56,646 bases of DNA from Lacisediminihabitans sp. (GCA_025362355.1 JANYGT010000030.1:1-56646); one strand, 5' to 3'; positions 10,357-20,867 are shown, numbered from the stretch's first letter. The notes: a model not told the origin generated them from the letters alone. Numbers and translations: made by a program.

Positions 10357-12006
10357 CTACTTGACGGGTGTCAGTTTCATCATCACTTGCGAGAGGCTCG
10401 GCTGGGTCGGCTGCGGTACCGCATAGGGATTATCCGCGGTCGGGAAACCGGTCCAGTATTTTGTCGAGAACTCCGCGCCGATCGCGCCGGATGCCAGCGG
10501 TATGGCCGGCACCTGCTCCACCATGATCTTCTGCAGTCCGTCCATTGCCGCCGTGCGATCCTTATCGCTCGTGGTGTTGGCGTAGTCGTGCAGCATCTTC
10601 GTGGCATCCGCACTGTCGAAGCGGCCGAAGTTCCACGAGGCGACGGTGCCGACCGGCTTCAACTGAGTGCCGTCCATGATGTTCGCTCAGATGTCCCACG
10701 GGGTCGATCCGGTATTGGTCCAGTGCAGGGTGGCCTGGAAGTCGCCAGTGCCCACAGCGCTGGTCCAGGCATCCACCGTCGCGGTCTCCACCTTGGCGGT
10801 GATGCCGATCTTGTCCACGTTGTCGGCGATGATCTGCAGCGACGCGAGGTAGTCCGACCAGCCGGCCGGATCGACCATCGTGAAGGTGACGGGAGCACCC
10901 TTCGGGTCGATCAGCGCCGAACCCTTATAGGTGTAGCCGGCGTCGGTAAGCACCTTCTTGGCTCCGGCCACATCGATCGTCGCCTTCTTGCCCTTGTAGG
11001 TAGCCGCGGTAAAGGCATCACCGGCCGGCGAGGGAAGCCCGGTCACGTTGTCGACGAGTGCCTTGAATCCGGAGTAGCCCTGCTCGTGCACGGCCTTGCG
11101 GTCAATCACCATGCTCACAGCCTTGCGCACGGCGACATCGTTGAATGGCGCCTTCGTGGTGTTGAGGAACAGCGCGTCCACCCCGAGGCCCGAGGGCATG
11201 TACGAGTTGTTCGTCTTGCTCTTGGCGACGTAGGTCTTCTGGATGTCGGGGATAAACACGTAGCTCCACTGGGCAGCCCCGCTGAGAAGCGCGGTGAGCT
11301 GGGAGTTGTTGTCGTTGTACGAGGTGTAGCGCACCTCGGGCACCGGCGGCTTTCCGCCCCAGTACGAGTTGTTCGGCGTGAAGGTGATCGCCTGCTGGGT
11401 CCAGGTCTTCAGCAGGTACGGTCCGGTGCCGACCGGCTTCGCGTTGACGTTCGTCGTCGGGTCGCTGATTTTCGACCAGATGTGCTCTGGAACGATGTAG
11501 GAATTCATTACCTTCGGCTGATTCACGAACTGCGAGGCCCCGAAGGTGATGGTCACGGTCTTGCCGGCTGTCGTGATGTCCTCAAGCGGAAGGGCGTTGC
11601 CATTGAATGCCGGAGTCTTTTTGACCAGATTGAAGGTGTAAGCGATGTCCTTGACGGAGAAGTCCTTGCCGTCAGACCACTTCACCCCGTCGCGCGCTGT
11701 GATGGCCACGGATTTGTAGTCATCCGCCCATTTCCACGAACTGGCGAGCCACGGGGTGGGAGCCTTGTCGGGCAGGGTGGGGTTCACCTGCGCAAGCGGT
11801 TCGTACATGAGGAAGGTGTACCCGAGGATGGCCGCCGCCGAGGTGGGCATGAACGGGTTGTTGTTGTTGGTCTGCGGGCCGTTCGGCATTCCGATCGTGA
11901 GCGGATGACTCGCTCCCGACCCGGCCGACGAGCACCCCGCCAATCCGATCGCCAATGCCGCTGCGGTGATTCCGACGGCGATCTTCGCCATCATGCTTCG
12001 TTTCAT
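10357..12006 (-). pseudogene. Family 5-type ABC substrate-binding lipoprotein interrupted by in-frame TGA
   Basis: ORF 10687-12006 (lipobox AIGLAGCSSAGS) continues in frame past TGA (plus-strand TCA 10687-10689) into the C-terminal ORF 10357-10677: TNTGSTPWDI*ANIMDGTQLKPVG. Confidence 0.8.
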
Positions 12007-12066
12007 TTCGTGCCTCCTTGCACTGATTGGTGATACTGGTGTGATTGATGGTTCTGGTGTCGTAGT

Positions 12067-13203
12067 TCAGACCTGGGTTCCGGAGCCTCCAGCGGCCGCG
12101 CTTAGTTCGATCGCCGTGAGGACGCGCTGCACGGCGAGGCCGTCGGCGAAAGACGGACTCGCGGGCGTGCCCGATTCGATTGCGCACAGGAAGTCGCGCA
12201 GCTCGTGCACAAAGGAGTGCTCCCAGCCGAGCACGTGGCCCTGAGGCCACCAGGCGGCGATATATGGATGCTCCGGCTCGGTCACGAGGATGCGGCGGAA
12301 CCCCTGGGTTTCGATCGACTCCGTGGCATCGAGGAACCACAGTTCGTTCAACTCTTCGGGGTCGAACCGCAGCGCTCCCGTCGAGCCGAAGAGCTCGATC
12401 GTGAGGGCGTTCTTGCGCCCGGTGGCGACCCGGGAGACCTCGAGGCTGCCGCGGGCCCCGGAGCCGAATGCCAGTGTCGCCCAGACCGCATCGTCGACGG
12501 TGACCGCCTCGGGGCCACTGGCACCCGGCCGCTCGGTCACGAAAGTGTGGGTGCGGGCCGAGACCTCGGTCACGCGCTCTCCGAGCAGAAACTGCAGCTG
12601 GTCCACGGCATGGGAGGCGAGATCGCCAAGCGCACCGGAACCGGCGGTCTCGCGACGCAGCCGCCAGGTCATCGGGGCCGTGGCATCCGCGAGCCAGTCC
12701 TGAAGGTACGACCCGCGCACCTGACGGATCTCGCCGAGGCGGCCGTCGGCGATGATGCGACGGGCGAGCGCGAGCGCAGGCATCCGTCGATAGTTGAAGC
12801 CCACCATGGAGACGACGCCACGGGTGGATGCGACTGCCGCGGCATCCGCCATCGCCTCGGCCTCGGCCAGCGTATTGGCGAGCGGCTTCTCGACCAGAAC
12901 GTGCTTGCCAGCGGCGAGCGCGGCGAGCGCTATCTCGGCGTGCAGGTGACCGGGCACACAGATATCCACGACATCGATGTCATCCCTGGCGATGACCTCA
13001 CGCCAGTCGGTCGCCGACTCGGACCAGCCCAATGCGGTCGCCGCGGCCGCGACGCCCACGGCATCCCGCCCCACCAGAACACGCTGCTCGAACGCGGGCA
13101 CCTCGAAGAACGATCCGACGGTCGCCCAGGCATTGGAGTGTGCCCTGCCCATGAACGCGTAGCCGATCATGGCGACGCGCACTGGCCGAATTGAGGAGGT
13201 CAT
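12067..13203 (-). CDS. Gfo/Idh/MocA family oxidoreductase
   Basis: MTSSIRPVRVAMIGYAFMGRAHSNAW; AGKHVLVEKPLANT. Confidence 0.92.
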   Translation of the reverse strand: MTSSIRPVRVAMIGYAFMGRAHSNAWATVGSFFEVPAFEQRVLVGRDAVGVAAAATALGWSESATDWREVIARDDIDVVDICVPGHLHAEIALAALAAGKHVLVEKPLANTLAEAEAMADAAAVASTRGVVSMVGFNYRRMPALALARRIIADGRLGEIRQVRGSYLQDWLADATAPMTWRLRRETAGSGALGDLASHAVDQLQFLLGERVTEVSARTHTFVTERPGASGPEAVTVDDAVWATLAFGSGARGSLEVSRVATGRKNALTIELFGSTGALRFDPEELNELWFLDATESIETQGFRRILVTEPEHPYIAAWWPQGHVLGWEHSFVHELRDFLCAIESGTPASPSFADGLAVQRVLTAIELSAAAGGSGTQV

Positions 13204-13213
13204 TTTCCCGGTC

Positions 13214-14314
13214 CTACAGCGTCGCCGCCGTCGGATCCCAGTCCTCTGGCAGGGCCGGAGCCGTTGTAATCGAGCTCGCCACCTCCACGAAGCGGTGGCT
13301 CTCGATCGACTCGCTGATCGAGACCATCGTGTCGAGCACGTGGTACGCGAGTTCACCCGTGGCGCGATGCGGCCGGCCCGCGCGGATGGCGCGACCCATC
13401 TCAAGCACTCCGGACCCGCGCGAACTCGTTGAGCCGAGGGCGGGGTACGAGGTCCACTCGGCCTCGCCGGCGTGCTTCACCCGGATCTCCCCCTCGAAGT
13501 TGTTGGGGTCGGGGAACGACATCGTGCCCTCTGTTCCGGTCACCTCCACGAAGCCGTGGCGATCCATCGGGGAGTCGAAGCTGAAGATGCTCTGCGACGA
13601 CTGGCCGCCCTCGAACTCGGCGAGCGCACTTACGTGGGATGGCACTGTCACGTCGAACCGCTCTCCGGCCTTCGGGCCGGATCCGATCACACGGGTGTCG
13701 CGTGACTTCGAGCCGAGCGCAGCGACGCGGCGCACCGATCCGAAGGTCTGCATCAGTGTGGTGAGGTAATACGGACCGATGTCGAAGAGCGGGCCGGCCC
13801 CCTCTTGGAACAGGAAGGCTGGGTTTGGATGCCACGACTCCGGCCCCGGCGACTGCATGAGGGTGAGCGCGGTGAGCGGCACCCCGATGTCGCCACGCTC
13901 GATCATGCGACGAGCGGTCTGGAGCCCCGCGCCGAGGAACGTGTCGGGAGCGGATCCGAGGCGTACTCCAGCCTTCTCCGCGGCGGCGAGAAGTGCGAGT
14001 CCGCTGTCGCGGTCGAGCGAGAAGGGCTTCTCGCTCCACACGTGCTTGCCGGCGGCGACGGCCGCGAGGGCCACCTCGACGTGCGCGGCCGGGATGGTCA
14101 GGTTGATCACGATCTCGACATCCGGATGCCCGAGCGTGGCGGCAACTCCACCCCAGGTCTCGATGCCGAACTGACTCGCGCGCTCCTCGGCGACGGGTTC
14201 GTAGACATCGCCGATCGAGTGCACGACGATGTCGGGGAAGGTGGTGAGGTTCTCGAGATACTGCTTGCTGATGGTGCCGGCACCGATGAGCCCGACCCCG
14301 ATCGGACCGCTCAT
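13214..14314 (-). CDS. Gfo/Idh/MocA family oxidoreductase
   Basis: IGVGLIGAGTISKQYLENL; AAGKHVWSEKPFSLD. Confidence 0.92.
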   Translation of the reverse strand: MSGPIGVGLIGAGTISKQYLENLTTFPDIVVHSIGDVYEPVAEERASQFGIETWGGVAATLGHPDVEIVINLTIPAAHVEVALAAVAAGKHVWSEKPFSLDRDSGLALLAAAEKAGVRLGSAPDTFLGAGLQTARRMIERGDIGVPLTALTLMQSPGPESWHPNPAFLFQEGAGPLFDIGPYYLTTLMQTFGSVRRVAALGSKSRDTRVIGSGPKAGERFDVTVPSHVSALAEFEGGQSSQSIFSFDSPMDRHGFVEVTGTEGTMSFPDPNNFEGEIRVKHAGEAEWTSYPALGSTSSRGSGVLEMGRAIRAGRPHRATGELAYHVLDTMVSISESIESHRFVEVASSITTAPALPEDWDPTAATL

Positions 14315-15078
14315 GAGGCGGCTCCGGCGTTTAGATACGCGTAGCTGTCGGTCACCGCGTCGAACATGTCGCCCGCGAAGGCATCGAGTTCGACGACCGC
14401 CACTTCGAGGCTCGTCGCTGCGGCGATGATCTCCCAGATCGGCATTTTTCCGTTGCCGACCGCGAGCTGGGTAGCTGGATCCGGCTCGATCGGTCCGTCC
14501 TTGATGTGCAACAGGCGTACACGGTCGCCGAGACGACCGAGCAGCGCCACGACATCCTGCCCGCCGGCCGCGGCCCAGTAGGTGTCGAGCTCGAGGATGA
14601 TCGCCGGGTTGAGTCCCGCGCTGAGAATCTCGAGGCCGGTGTCGCCGTCGATCACTGACTCGAGTTCGAACCAGTGGTTGTGGTATCCGATTCGGATACT
14701 GTGCTTCACCGCCACCTCTGCAGCCGCGTTAAGTGCATCCGCTGTCTTGTGGATGTTTGCAGCCGAGAGCCACTTCGCTGGGTCGACGAAGGGATCGATC
14801 ACCGTCGGGATACCGAGGCGGGCGGCCGTGGAGAACACGTCGTCCAGGCTGGCACCGGCGAGGCTCTCGGCGTCGAGGAAGCGCAAGTGGGCGCTCGGCG
14901 CGGTGAGGCCGGTTGCCGCGAACCCCGCCGCAAGGGCGTCGGCCTTGGCGAAGAAGTCATAGGGCTCGACGCGTGTGAACCCGATATCTGCCACGCGCTG
15001 CATCGTGCCGGCAAAGTCCGCATCGAGGGCCTCACGAACGGTGTAGAGCTGGAGCGAAAGCGGGGGCGTCGTTGGCAT
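14311..15078 (-). CDS. Sugar phosphate isomerase/epimerase
   Basis: SLQLYTVREALDADFAGTMQRVADIGFTRVEPY; IGYHNHWFELE; LLHIKDG. Confidence 0.92.
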   Translation of the reverse strand: MPTTPPLSLQLYTVREALDADFAGTMQRVADIGFTRVEPYDFFAKADALAAGFAATGLTAPSAHLRFLDAESLAGASLDDVFSTAARLGIPTVIDPFVDPAKWLSAANIHKTADALNAAAEVAVKHSIRIGYHNHWFELESVIDGDTGLEILSAGLNPAIILELDTYWAAAGGQDVVALLGRLGDRVRLLHIKDGPIEPDPATQLAVGNGKMPIWEIIAAATSLEVAVVELDAFAGDMFDAVTDSYAYLNAGAAS

Positions 15079-15176
15079 TGGTTCTCCTCAGATCGAGCGG
15101 CGATGCTGGTCACAGTGAAGCGTTCTACCCCAGGACGGGGGAATACGTACACACGATTGACAAACTAGGGGCCCTT

Positions 15177-15215
15177 CTGTCGATAGTCAAGCAAAAGATA
15201 TTTGTTGATCGACAG
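15177..15215. promoter_or_regulatory. Candidate ROK-repressor operator (39-bp imperfect palindrome)
   Basis: CTGTCGATAGTCAAGCAAAAGATATTTGTTGATCGACAG: perfect 8-bp outer arms plus CAAA/TTTG inner arms, in the divergent intergenic region. Confidence 0.6.
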
Positions 15216-15261
15216 CTATGGCTGGCATGACAGCACGAAGCGCAACTGGTATCAATAAGAC

Positions 15262-16491
15262 ATGGTCATCACCGAATCGAGCGCGTTCACCGGCTCGACG
15301 GTGGCCGGCGCCCGCGCGGGTGACCTGTTCCAACTGCTCCTCGACGGAACTCCGCGCACCCGGGCCGAGCTCGCCGTGCTCACCGGTCTCGCACGGTCGA
15401 CGATCGCCATGCGAGTCGATTCCCTCATGGCATCCGGTTTCATCAGCGCGGTCGGTGAGGCCGCATCATCCGGCGGCCGTCCACCGTCACGATTCGCCTT
15501 CAACCCGACCGCCCGGCTGGTGCTCGCCGTCGACCTTGGGGCGTCGCACTGTGTGATCGCGGTCACCACCCTCAGTGGCACTGTGCTTGCGAGCCTTCAC
15601 ACAGAGATTGCTATCGATGCTGGCCCTTCCCCGGTGCTCGATCTCGTGGTCGACCGCGCACGCCATCTGCTCGACTCCCTCGGCGACGGCCGGGCCGAGT
15701 TGTGTGGCATCGGTATCGGCCTGCCCGGTCCGGTCGAACACACGACTGGTCGGCCCGCAAACCCGCCGATTATGCCCGGCTGGCACGACTTCGACGTGCC
15801 CGGTTACATGCGGCGCGCCTTCGATGTGCCTGTTCTCGTCGACAACGACGTCAACATCATGGCGCTCGGTGAACAGCGCACCCAGTGGCCGGCCCAGGAC
15901 AACCTGCTCTTCATCAAAGCGGCGACGGGCATCGGCGCGGGCATCATCGGTAACGGCCAATTGCAGCGCGGTGCGATGGGTGCCGCCGGTGACCTCGGGC
16001 ATGTGCGTGTCGCGCGCGGCTCTCACGTGACCTGCCGCTGCGGCAATATCGGATGTCTCGAAGCCCTTGCCGGCGCCCCAGCCATCGCCGCGGCGCTCAC
16101 GGCCAGCGGCGCGGACGACGTTGCTACCGGAGACATTGTCGCTCTCGTCGAACGCGGCGACCCCGATGCCGTGGCCGCGCTCCGTCAGGCCGGTCGCGAT
16201 CTCGGCGAGGTGCTCGCCACCTGTGTCAGCCTGCTCAATCCATCGGTCATCGTGCTCGGTGGCTCGCTCGCCGCCGCCGGTGATCACCTCCTCGCCGGCG
16301 TACGCGAAGTGGTCTATCACCGCTCGCTTCCCCTGGCCACCGCGCATCTCACGATCGTGCGCTCCCGCTCGGCCGACGATGCGGGCATCCTCGGCGCGTC
16401 CATGCTCGTTGTCCAGCACGTGCTCTCCGCCGATGCAATCGAGAGCGCAATCGCCTCGCAGGTGCGAACGCTACCGCCCCCCTTCGCCTGA
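15262..16491 (+). CDS. ROK family transcriptional regulator
   Basis: N-terminal wHTH (GTPRTRAELAVLTGLARSTIAMRVDSLMASG), ROK motifs including CRCGNIGCLEALAG. Confidence 0.93.
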   Translation: MVITESSAFTGSTVAGARAGDLFQLLLDGTPRTRAELAVLTGLARSTIAMRVDSLMASGFISAVGEAASSGGRPPSRFAFNPTARLVLAVDLGASHCVIAVTTLSGTVLASLHTEIAIDAGPSPVLDLVVDRARHLLDSLGDGRAELCGIGIGLPGPVEHTTGRPANPPIMPGWHDFDVPGYMRRAFDVPVLVDNDVNIMALGEQRTQWPAQDNLLFIKAATGIGAGIIGNGQLQRGAMGAAGDLGHVRVARGSHVTCRCGNIGCLEALAGAPAIAAALTASGADDVATGDIVALVERGDPDAVAALRQAGRDLGEVLATCVSLLNPSVIVLGGSLAAAGDHLLAGVREVVYHRSLPLATAHLTIVRSRSADDAGILGASMLVVQHVLSADAIESAIASQVRTLPPPFA

Positions 16492-16604
16492 CTCCCGCTT
16501 CTCTTCAGCGCGCAGCAGGGCCAGTGCGCAGCAGGGCCAGTACGCAGCGGTGCCACTGCGGAGGGGCGTCGACGGCCGACGGTGCTCCGGGAGACAATGG
16601 TGAG

Positions 16605-17228
16605 GTGACCACCATCCAGCCCATGCTCTCCCTCTGGGATGAGCCGGCTCCGGATCACCGTGACCGTATCGTTGCTCGTGCCGCCGACCGGGTGGCCTGG
16701 CTTCGAGCCCGCAGCCGCGGTATCACCGCCACCGACGTCGCACGACTGTCGGGAACCGCCTCCGTGCAGGCCGTGGCCTTCGAGAAGATCAACGGCAGCG
16801 GGTTCAGCGGAAACGCCTACACCGATCACGGGCGCGCCCGTGAACCCGAGATCGCCCGCTGGGTGGAGCGTCACTACGGCATCATCTCGAGCGACGCGCT
16901 CTTCCACGCCTCCGGCCAGACCACCCACCTCGCCACCCCCGACGGGCTTGCGGTCGCGGCATCCGGCCACCTCGAGCTCGCTGAGATCAAGACCACGAAG
17001 TCACCCTGGCGATCCATCCCACGCTCCTATCTCCGACAGGTCTGGTGGCAGCAGTACGTGCTCGGGGCGGAGCGCACCCTGTTGGTCTGGGAGCAGCACG
17101 ATGACTTCGTTCCGACAAATACCGAGCCAGAATGCCGCTGGATCGACCGCGACGAGAGCCAGATCCACCTGCTCGTACAGCTTGCGGACCGGGTGCTCGA
17201 CATCGTGGCCGCCGGCCGCGACCGCTAG
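16605..17228 (+). CDS. YqaJ-like (lambda exonuclease fold) nuclease domain protein
   Basis: GITATDVARLSG, DHGRAREPEIARWVERHYG, LAEIKTTKSPWRSIPRSYLRQVWWQQYVLG. Confidence 0.75.
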   Translation: MTTIQPMLSLWDEPAPDHRDRIVARAADRVAWLRARSRGITATDVARLSGTASVQAVAFEKINGSGFSGNAYTDHGRAREPEIARWVERHYGIISSDALFHASGQTTHLATPDGLAVAASGHLELAEIKTTKSPWRSIPRSYLRQVWWQQYVLGAERTLLVWEQHDDFVPTNTEPECRWIDRDESQIHLLVQLADRVLDIVAAGRDR

Positions 17229-17929
17229 GCGACCGGAGCTGCGAGCTCGAGCTCTGCGAGGGGCAAAACGTCGGCGAACTCCACGGGCCGTAGCGTCATC
17301 ATCACCCCGAGAGTGAGCAGCCAGCCGAGTGCGATTGTGGTGGCCGCGAACTCAAGTCGACTGCCAAAGTCCGCCTGGAATCGCGCAAGGGAGAGGATGC
17401 CGCCCGCCCCCGCGATCAGTGCGACCGCCACCCCCGCACCGAGCGACAGCCGGGCAAGCGATCGGTATCCCACCGCGAACGACACCTGCAACATGCCGAA
17501 GCACGCGGCGGCGAAGGCGAGCACGGCGACCACGGTGTGGATGAGGTCCTGCCAGGTGAAACTCGCCCCCACCGGCAACGGGCATCCGCTCGTGCAGGTG
17601 ACCTGCGAGGCGATGAGGAAGAAGCCACAACCGACCCATAGCGACACCGCCGGAGCCCAGACAGAGAGCAGCGGCACGCGCGATCGGATGCCGCGAGCGG
17701 CATAGGCAATGAGGCTTCCGCCCGCGACGATGAGAAGAAGTGCCCCCTCGAACCAGTGGGCGGTCGGCTGGCCGGCTGCGCCGAGCTCACTGACATACAG
17801 GTCACGGTCTTGCTCAAGTCGAGCGACCCAGATGATCACGAGGGCGGCCAACACGAACACCGAGCCGAGGAAAGTGCCTGCGAGTTCGACAACCCGACGT
17901 CGCGGCATCGGCAGCGGCAGGGCGGTCAT
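17225..17929 (-). CDS. DUF998-like multi-TM membrane protein
   Basis: 235 aa, about 6 hydrophobic helices; QDLIHTVVAVLAFAAACFGML. Confidence 0.7.
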   Translation of the reverse strand: MTALPLPMPRRRVVELAGTFLGSVFVLAALVIIWVARLEQDRDLYVSELGAAGQPTAHWFEGALLLIVAGGSLIAYAARGIRSRVPLLSVWAPAVSLWVGCGFFLIASQVTCTSGCPLPVGASFTWQDLIHTVVAVLAFAAACFGMLQVSFAVGYRSLARLSLGAGVAVALIAGAGGILSLARFQADFGSRLEFAATTIALGWLLTLGVMMTLRPVEFADVLPLAELELAAPVA

Positions 17930-18046
17930 TATTAAATGCTAGGGGTTCTTTTCATAGTTTTTTTCCAGTTGACACCGCGGTGCCATCGGCGAATCGTTGT
18001 TGGGCTTGACGGAAGGCACGAGCGTGCTGAGAGGGTCGGAGCTCGG

Positions 18047-18577
18047 CTACAGCGGCAGTTCTCGCACAAAGTCGTCTTCGAGACGGTCTCCCAGGGCAAA
18101 TTGCTTGGTTCCCACGAGCGAGAAACCGCTCTTCTCGTAGAAGCGGTTCGCACGCCCGTTCTGCTGGTTGACGCCGAGCCAGATCGAGGCGGCGTCGCGA
18201 AGCCGGGCGATTTCGACGGTCACGGCCATGAGCGCCACAGACAACCCGGTGCCATGAGACTCGGCCATGACGTAGAACTTGCTGAGCTCGACCGTTGGCC
18301 GGGCCGTGACGACGGCCGCGGCATCCGCATCCGTCGGCTCCTCAAAGATGAGCATCGAGTAACCGGCGGCAACGCCATCGACCTCGGCCAGCAGTAGCGC
18401 GCGATGCGCATCGGCAAGGTATCCCTCGAACCGCTCTGCCGAGAGCTCCGACAACACGAACGCCCTTGCGTCTTCCGGAGGTGTGCCGGGAGGGCAGGCC
18501 AATCCGAAGGTGGCGGCGGCGAGTTCGTGCAGGAGCGCGCCGTCAGTGACAGCCGCCTCTCGCACCGTGATGGACAT
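18047..18577 (-). CDS. GNAT family N-acetyltransferase
   Basis: KFYVMAESHGTGLSVALMAVTVEIARLRDAASIWLGVNQQNGRANRFYEKSGFSLVGT. Confidence 0.9.
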   Translation of the reverse strand: MSITVREAAVTDGALLHELAAATFGLACPPGTPPEDARAFVLSELSAERFEGYLADAHRALLLAEVDGVAAGYSMLIFEEPTDADAAAVVTARPTVELSKFYVMAESHGTGLSVALMAVTVEIARLRDAASIWLGVNQQNGRANRFYEKSGFSLVGTKQFALGDRLEDDFVRELPL

Positions 18578-18638
18578 CCGGTGTCCCTTCCCTCGCGTTT
18601 TCGGTAAAGCCGACGCGAGCCGCGTCGGGTGGGTGTAG

Positions 18639-18668
18639 AAAAGGGGATCACCGAAGTGATCCCCTTTT
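18639..18668. terminator. Intrinsic terminator downstream of rplA
   Basis: Perfect 13-bp stem AAAAGGGGATCAC-CGAA-GTGATCCCCTTTT. Confidence 0.88.
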
Positions 18669-18684
18669 CTCGAGATATTTCTGG

Positions 18685-19374
18685 TTAGAGCACGTTCACG
18701 TCGAGCGGGATGCCCGGACCGAAGGTGGTCGTGACAGTACCCTTTTGGATGTAACGGCCCTTTGCGGAGCTGGGCTTGGAGCGCACGATCTCGTCGAGCG
18801 CTGCCTTGATGTTCTCCTCGAGCTGCTCGGCCGGGAAGGCCGCCTTGCCCACGATGAAGTGCACGTTGGAGTGCTTGTCGACGCGGAACTCAATCTTTCC
18901 GCCCTTGATCTCAGTGACAGCCTTGGCAACATCCGTGGTCACGGTGCCGGTCTTCGGGTTGGGCATGAGGCCACGCGGGCCGAGCACCTTTCCGAGACGC
19001 CCGACCTTGCCCATCAGTTCCGGAGTGGAGACCGCTGAGTCGAACGAGGTGTAGCCAGCGGCCACCTTCTCGATGAGCTCGTCACCACCGACCTCGTCGG
19101 CTCCGGCAGCGATGGCGGCGTCAGCGGCCGGTCCGGTCGCGAAGACGATGACGCGGGCGGTCTTGCCGGTTCCGTGGGGCAGGATGACAGTTCCACGAAC
19201 CATCTGGTCTGCCTTGCGGGGGTCGACGCCGAGCTTGAGGGCAACCTCGATAGTGGAGTTGAAGTTCTTCGAACCGCTCTCACGGGCGATTCCGACGGCT
19301 TCGTTGGGCGTGTAAAACTTGCCCTCTTCCATCTTCTCGGCAGCGGCGCGGTAGGCCTTGGATTTCGTAGCCAT
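18685..19374 (-). CDS. rplA: 50S ribosomal protein L1
   Basis: Full L1 sequence including [22 protein letters not shown]. Confidence 0.98.
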   Translation of the reverse strand: MATKSKAYRAAAEKMEEGKFYTPNEAVGIARESGSKNFNSTIEVALKLGVDPRKADQMVRGTVILPHGTGKTARVIVFATGPAADAAIAAGADEVGGDELIEKVAAGYTSFDSAVSTPELMGKVGRLGKVLGPRGLMPNPKTGTVTTDVAKAVTEIKGGKIEFRVDKHSNVHFIVGKAAFPAEQLEENIKAALDEIVRSKPSSAKGRYIQKGTVTTTFGPGIPLDVNVL

Positions 19375-19805
19375 TATGCGTCCACCGTGATTCCCATAGA
19401 GCGAGCAGTACCCGCGATGATCTTCTCTGCCGCTGCAACGTCGTTGGCGTTGAGGTCGACCATTTTCTGCTCGGCGATCGAGCGCAGCTGGTCCTTCGAG
19501 AGTCGTCCCACCTTGGTGGTGTGCGGGGTGCCGGATCCCTTGGCGACTCCGGCAGCCTGCTTGATGAGCTCGGCGGCTGGCGGGGTCTTGAGGATGAACG
19601 TGAACGAACGGTCCTCGTAGACGGTGATCTCGACCGGGATGACGTTGCCGCGCTGCGACTCGGTCGCGGCGTTGTACGCCTTGCAGAACTCCATGATGTT
19701 GACGCCGTGCTGACCGAGCGCGGGGCCGATGGGCGGGGCGGGGTTGGCCGCACCCGCGTTGATCTGGAGCTTGATCAGCCCCGTCACCTTCTTCTTGGCT
19801 GCCAT
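19374..19805 (-). CDS. rplK: 50S ribosomal protein L11
   Basis: [39 protein letters not shown]. Confidence 0.98.
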   Translation of the reverse strand: MAAKKKVTGLIKLQINAGAANPAPPIGPALGQHGVNIMEFCKAYNAATESQRGNVIPVEITVYEDRSFTFILKTPPAAELIKQAAGVAKGSGTPHTTKVGRLSKDQLRSIAEQKMVDLNANDVAAAEKIIAGTARSMGITVDA

Positions 19806-19901
19806 AAGTGGCTCTTCTTTCTCTCGTGCGCCGGAGGCGCGCTTCCACGAACCAGGCTTCTCCTGGCAGCGGTGGTGGGAACTGGGCGAGTCTAGCCGGA
19901 A

Positions 19902-20867
19902 CTAGAGCTTGGTCACCTGGTCGAATGAGAGCTCGACCGGCGTCTCGCGCTCGAAGAGCGAGACGAGCACAGTGAGCTTGCCGCTCTCGGGCTTGATCTC
20001 GCTGATCGTGCCGGGAAGACCCGCGAACGAGCCCTCCTTGATCGTGATGGTCTCGCCGACCTCGAAGTCGACTTCGGCCGGGATGGCGCGGGCCGTTGCC
20101 TTGCCGCCGCCCTTGCCCGCGACGCCACCCTTGACGGGCGCCTCCACGATCTGCACGAGGCTCTTCAGCATGTTGAAGGCCTCCTCGAAGCGGAGCGGGG
20201 TCGGGTTGTGGGAGTTGCCCACGAATCCGGTCACACCCGGGGTGTGACGGACGACCGACCAGCTGTCCTCGTTGAGGTCCATGCGCACCAGCACGTAGCC
20301 GGGGATGCGCACGCGGGTGACCAGCTTCCGCTGGCCGTTCTTGATCTCGACGACGTCTTCCATCGGCACCTGCACCTCGAAGACGAAGTCCTCCATGGCC
20401 ATCGACGAACGACGCGATTCGATGTTCTGCTTGACGCGCTTCTCGAAGCCGGCGTAGGAGTGGATGACGTACCAGTTGCCGAGCTTGCCGCGGAGCTCCG
20501 CGCGGAACTCCTGGTAGGGGTCGACCTCGACCTCGGCCTCCTCGAGCTCCTCCTCGTCGGCGGTTGCCGCAGCCGCCGCGTCGAAGTCCGTGGGGTCGTC
20601 GGTGTCCGAGTCCTCGCCGATGTCGAGAGCCGAGTCGACGATCGCGTCGGCCTCGGGGTCGGATGCCGCATCCAGCGCATCGAGGATGCTGTCGAGGTTC
20701 GCCTCGACGTCGCCCTCGTCGTCGACCACGTGGATGGCGCCGCTCTCGGCGTTCACGTCGGACGACTCGTCGACGGCCAGCACGTCGTCCTGCAGCAGGT
20801 CGTCGGTCTCCGACGACTGCTCGGCGGCGGGGGCGAGATCTACGTCGCGGCGCTGTTCTTCAGTCAC
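19902..20867 (-). CDS. nusG: Transcription termination/antitermination factor NusG
   Basis: [21 protein letters not shown]-terminal KOW; acidic N-terminal extension typical of actinobacteria. Confidence 0.97.
   Translation of the reverse strand: MTEEQRRDVDLAPAAEQSSETDDLLQDDVLAVDESSDVNAESGAIHVVDDEGDVEANLDSILDALDAASDPEADAIVDSALDIGEDSDTDDPTDFDAAAAATADEEELEEAEVEVDPYQEFRAELRGKLGNWYVIHSYAGFEKRVKQNIESRRSSMAMEDFVFEVQVPMEDVVEIKNGQRKLVTRVRIPGYVLVRMDLNEDSWSVVRHTPGVTGFVGNSHNPTPLRFEEAFNMLKSLVQIVEAPVKGGVAGKGGGKATARAIPAEVDFEVGETITIKEGSFAGLPGTISEIKPESGKLTVLVSLFERETPVELSFDQVTKL

Noticed and set aside
10354-12033. 559-aa plus-strand ORF
   Set aside because: Antisense to the substrate-binding protein gene; its openness only reflects codon bias.
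18685-19848. 387-aa version of rplA starting at 19848
   Set aside because: Extra N-terminus is an out-of-frame reading of rplK; true L1 start is [11 protein letters not shown] at 19374.
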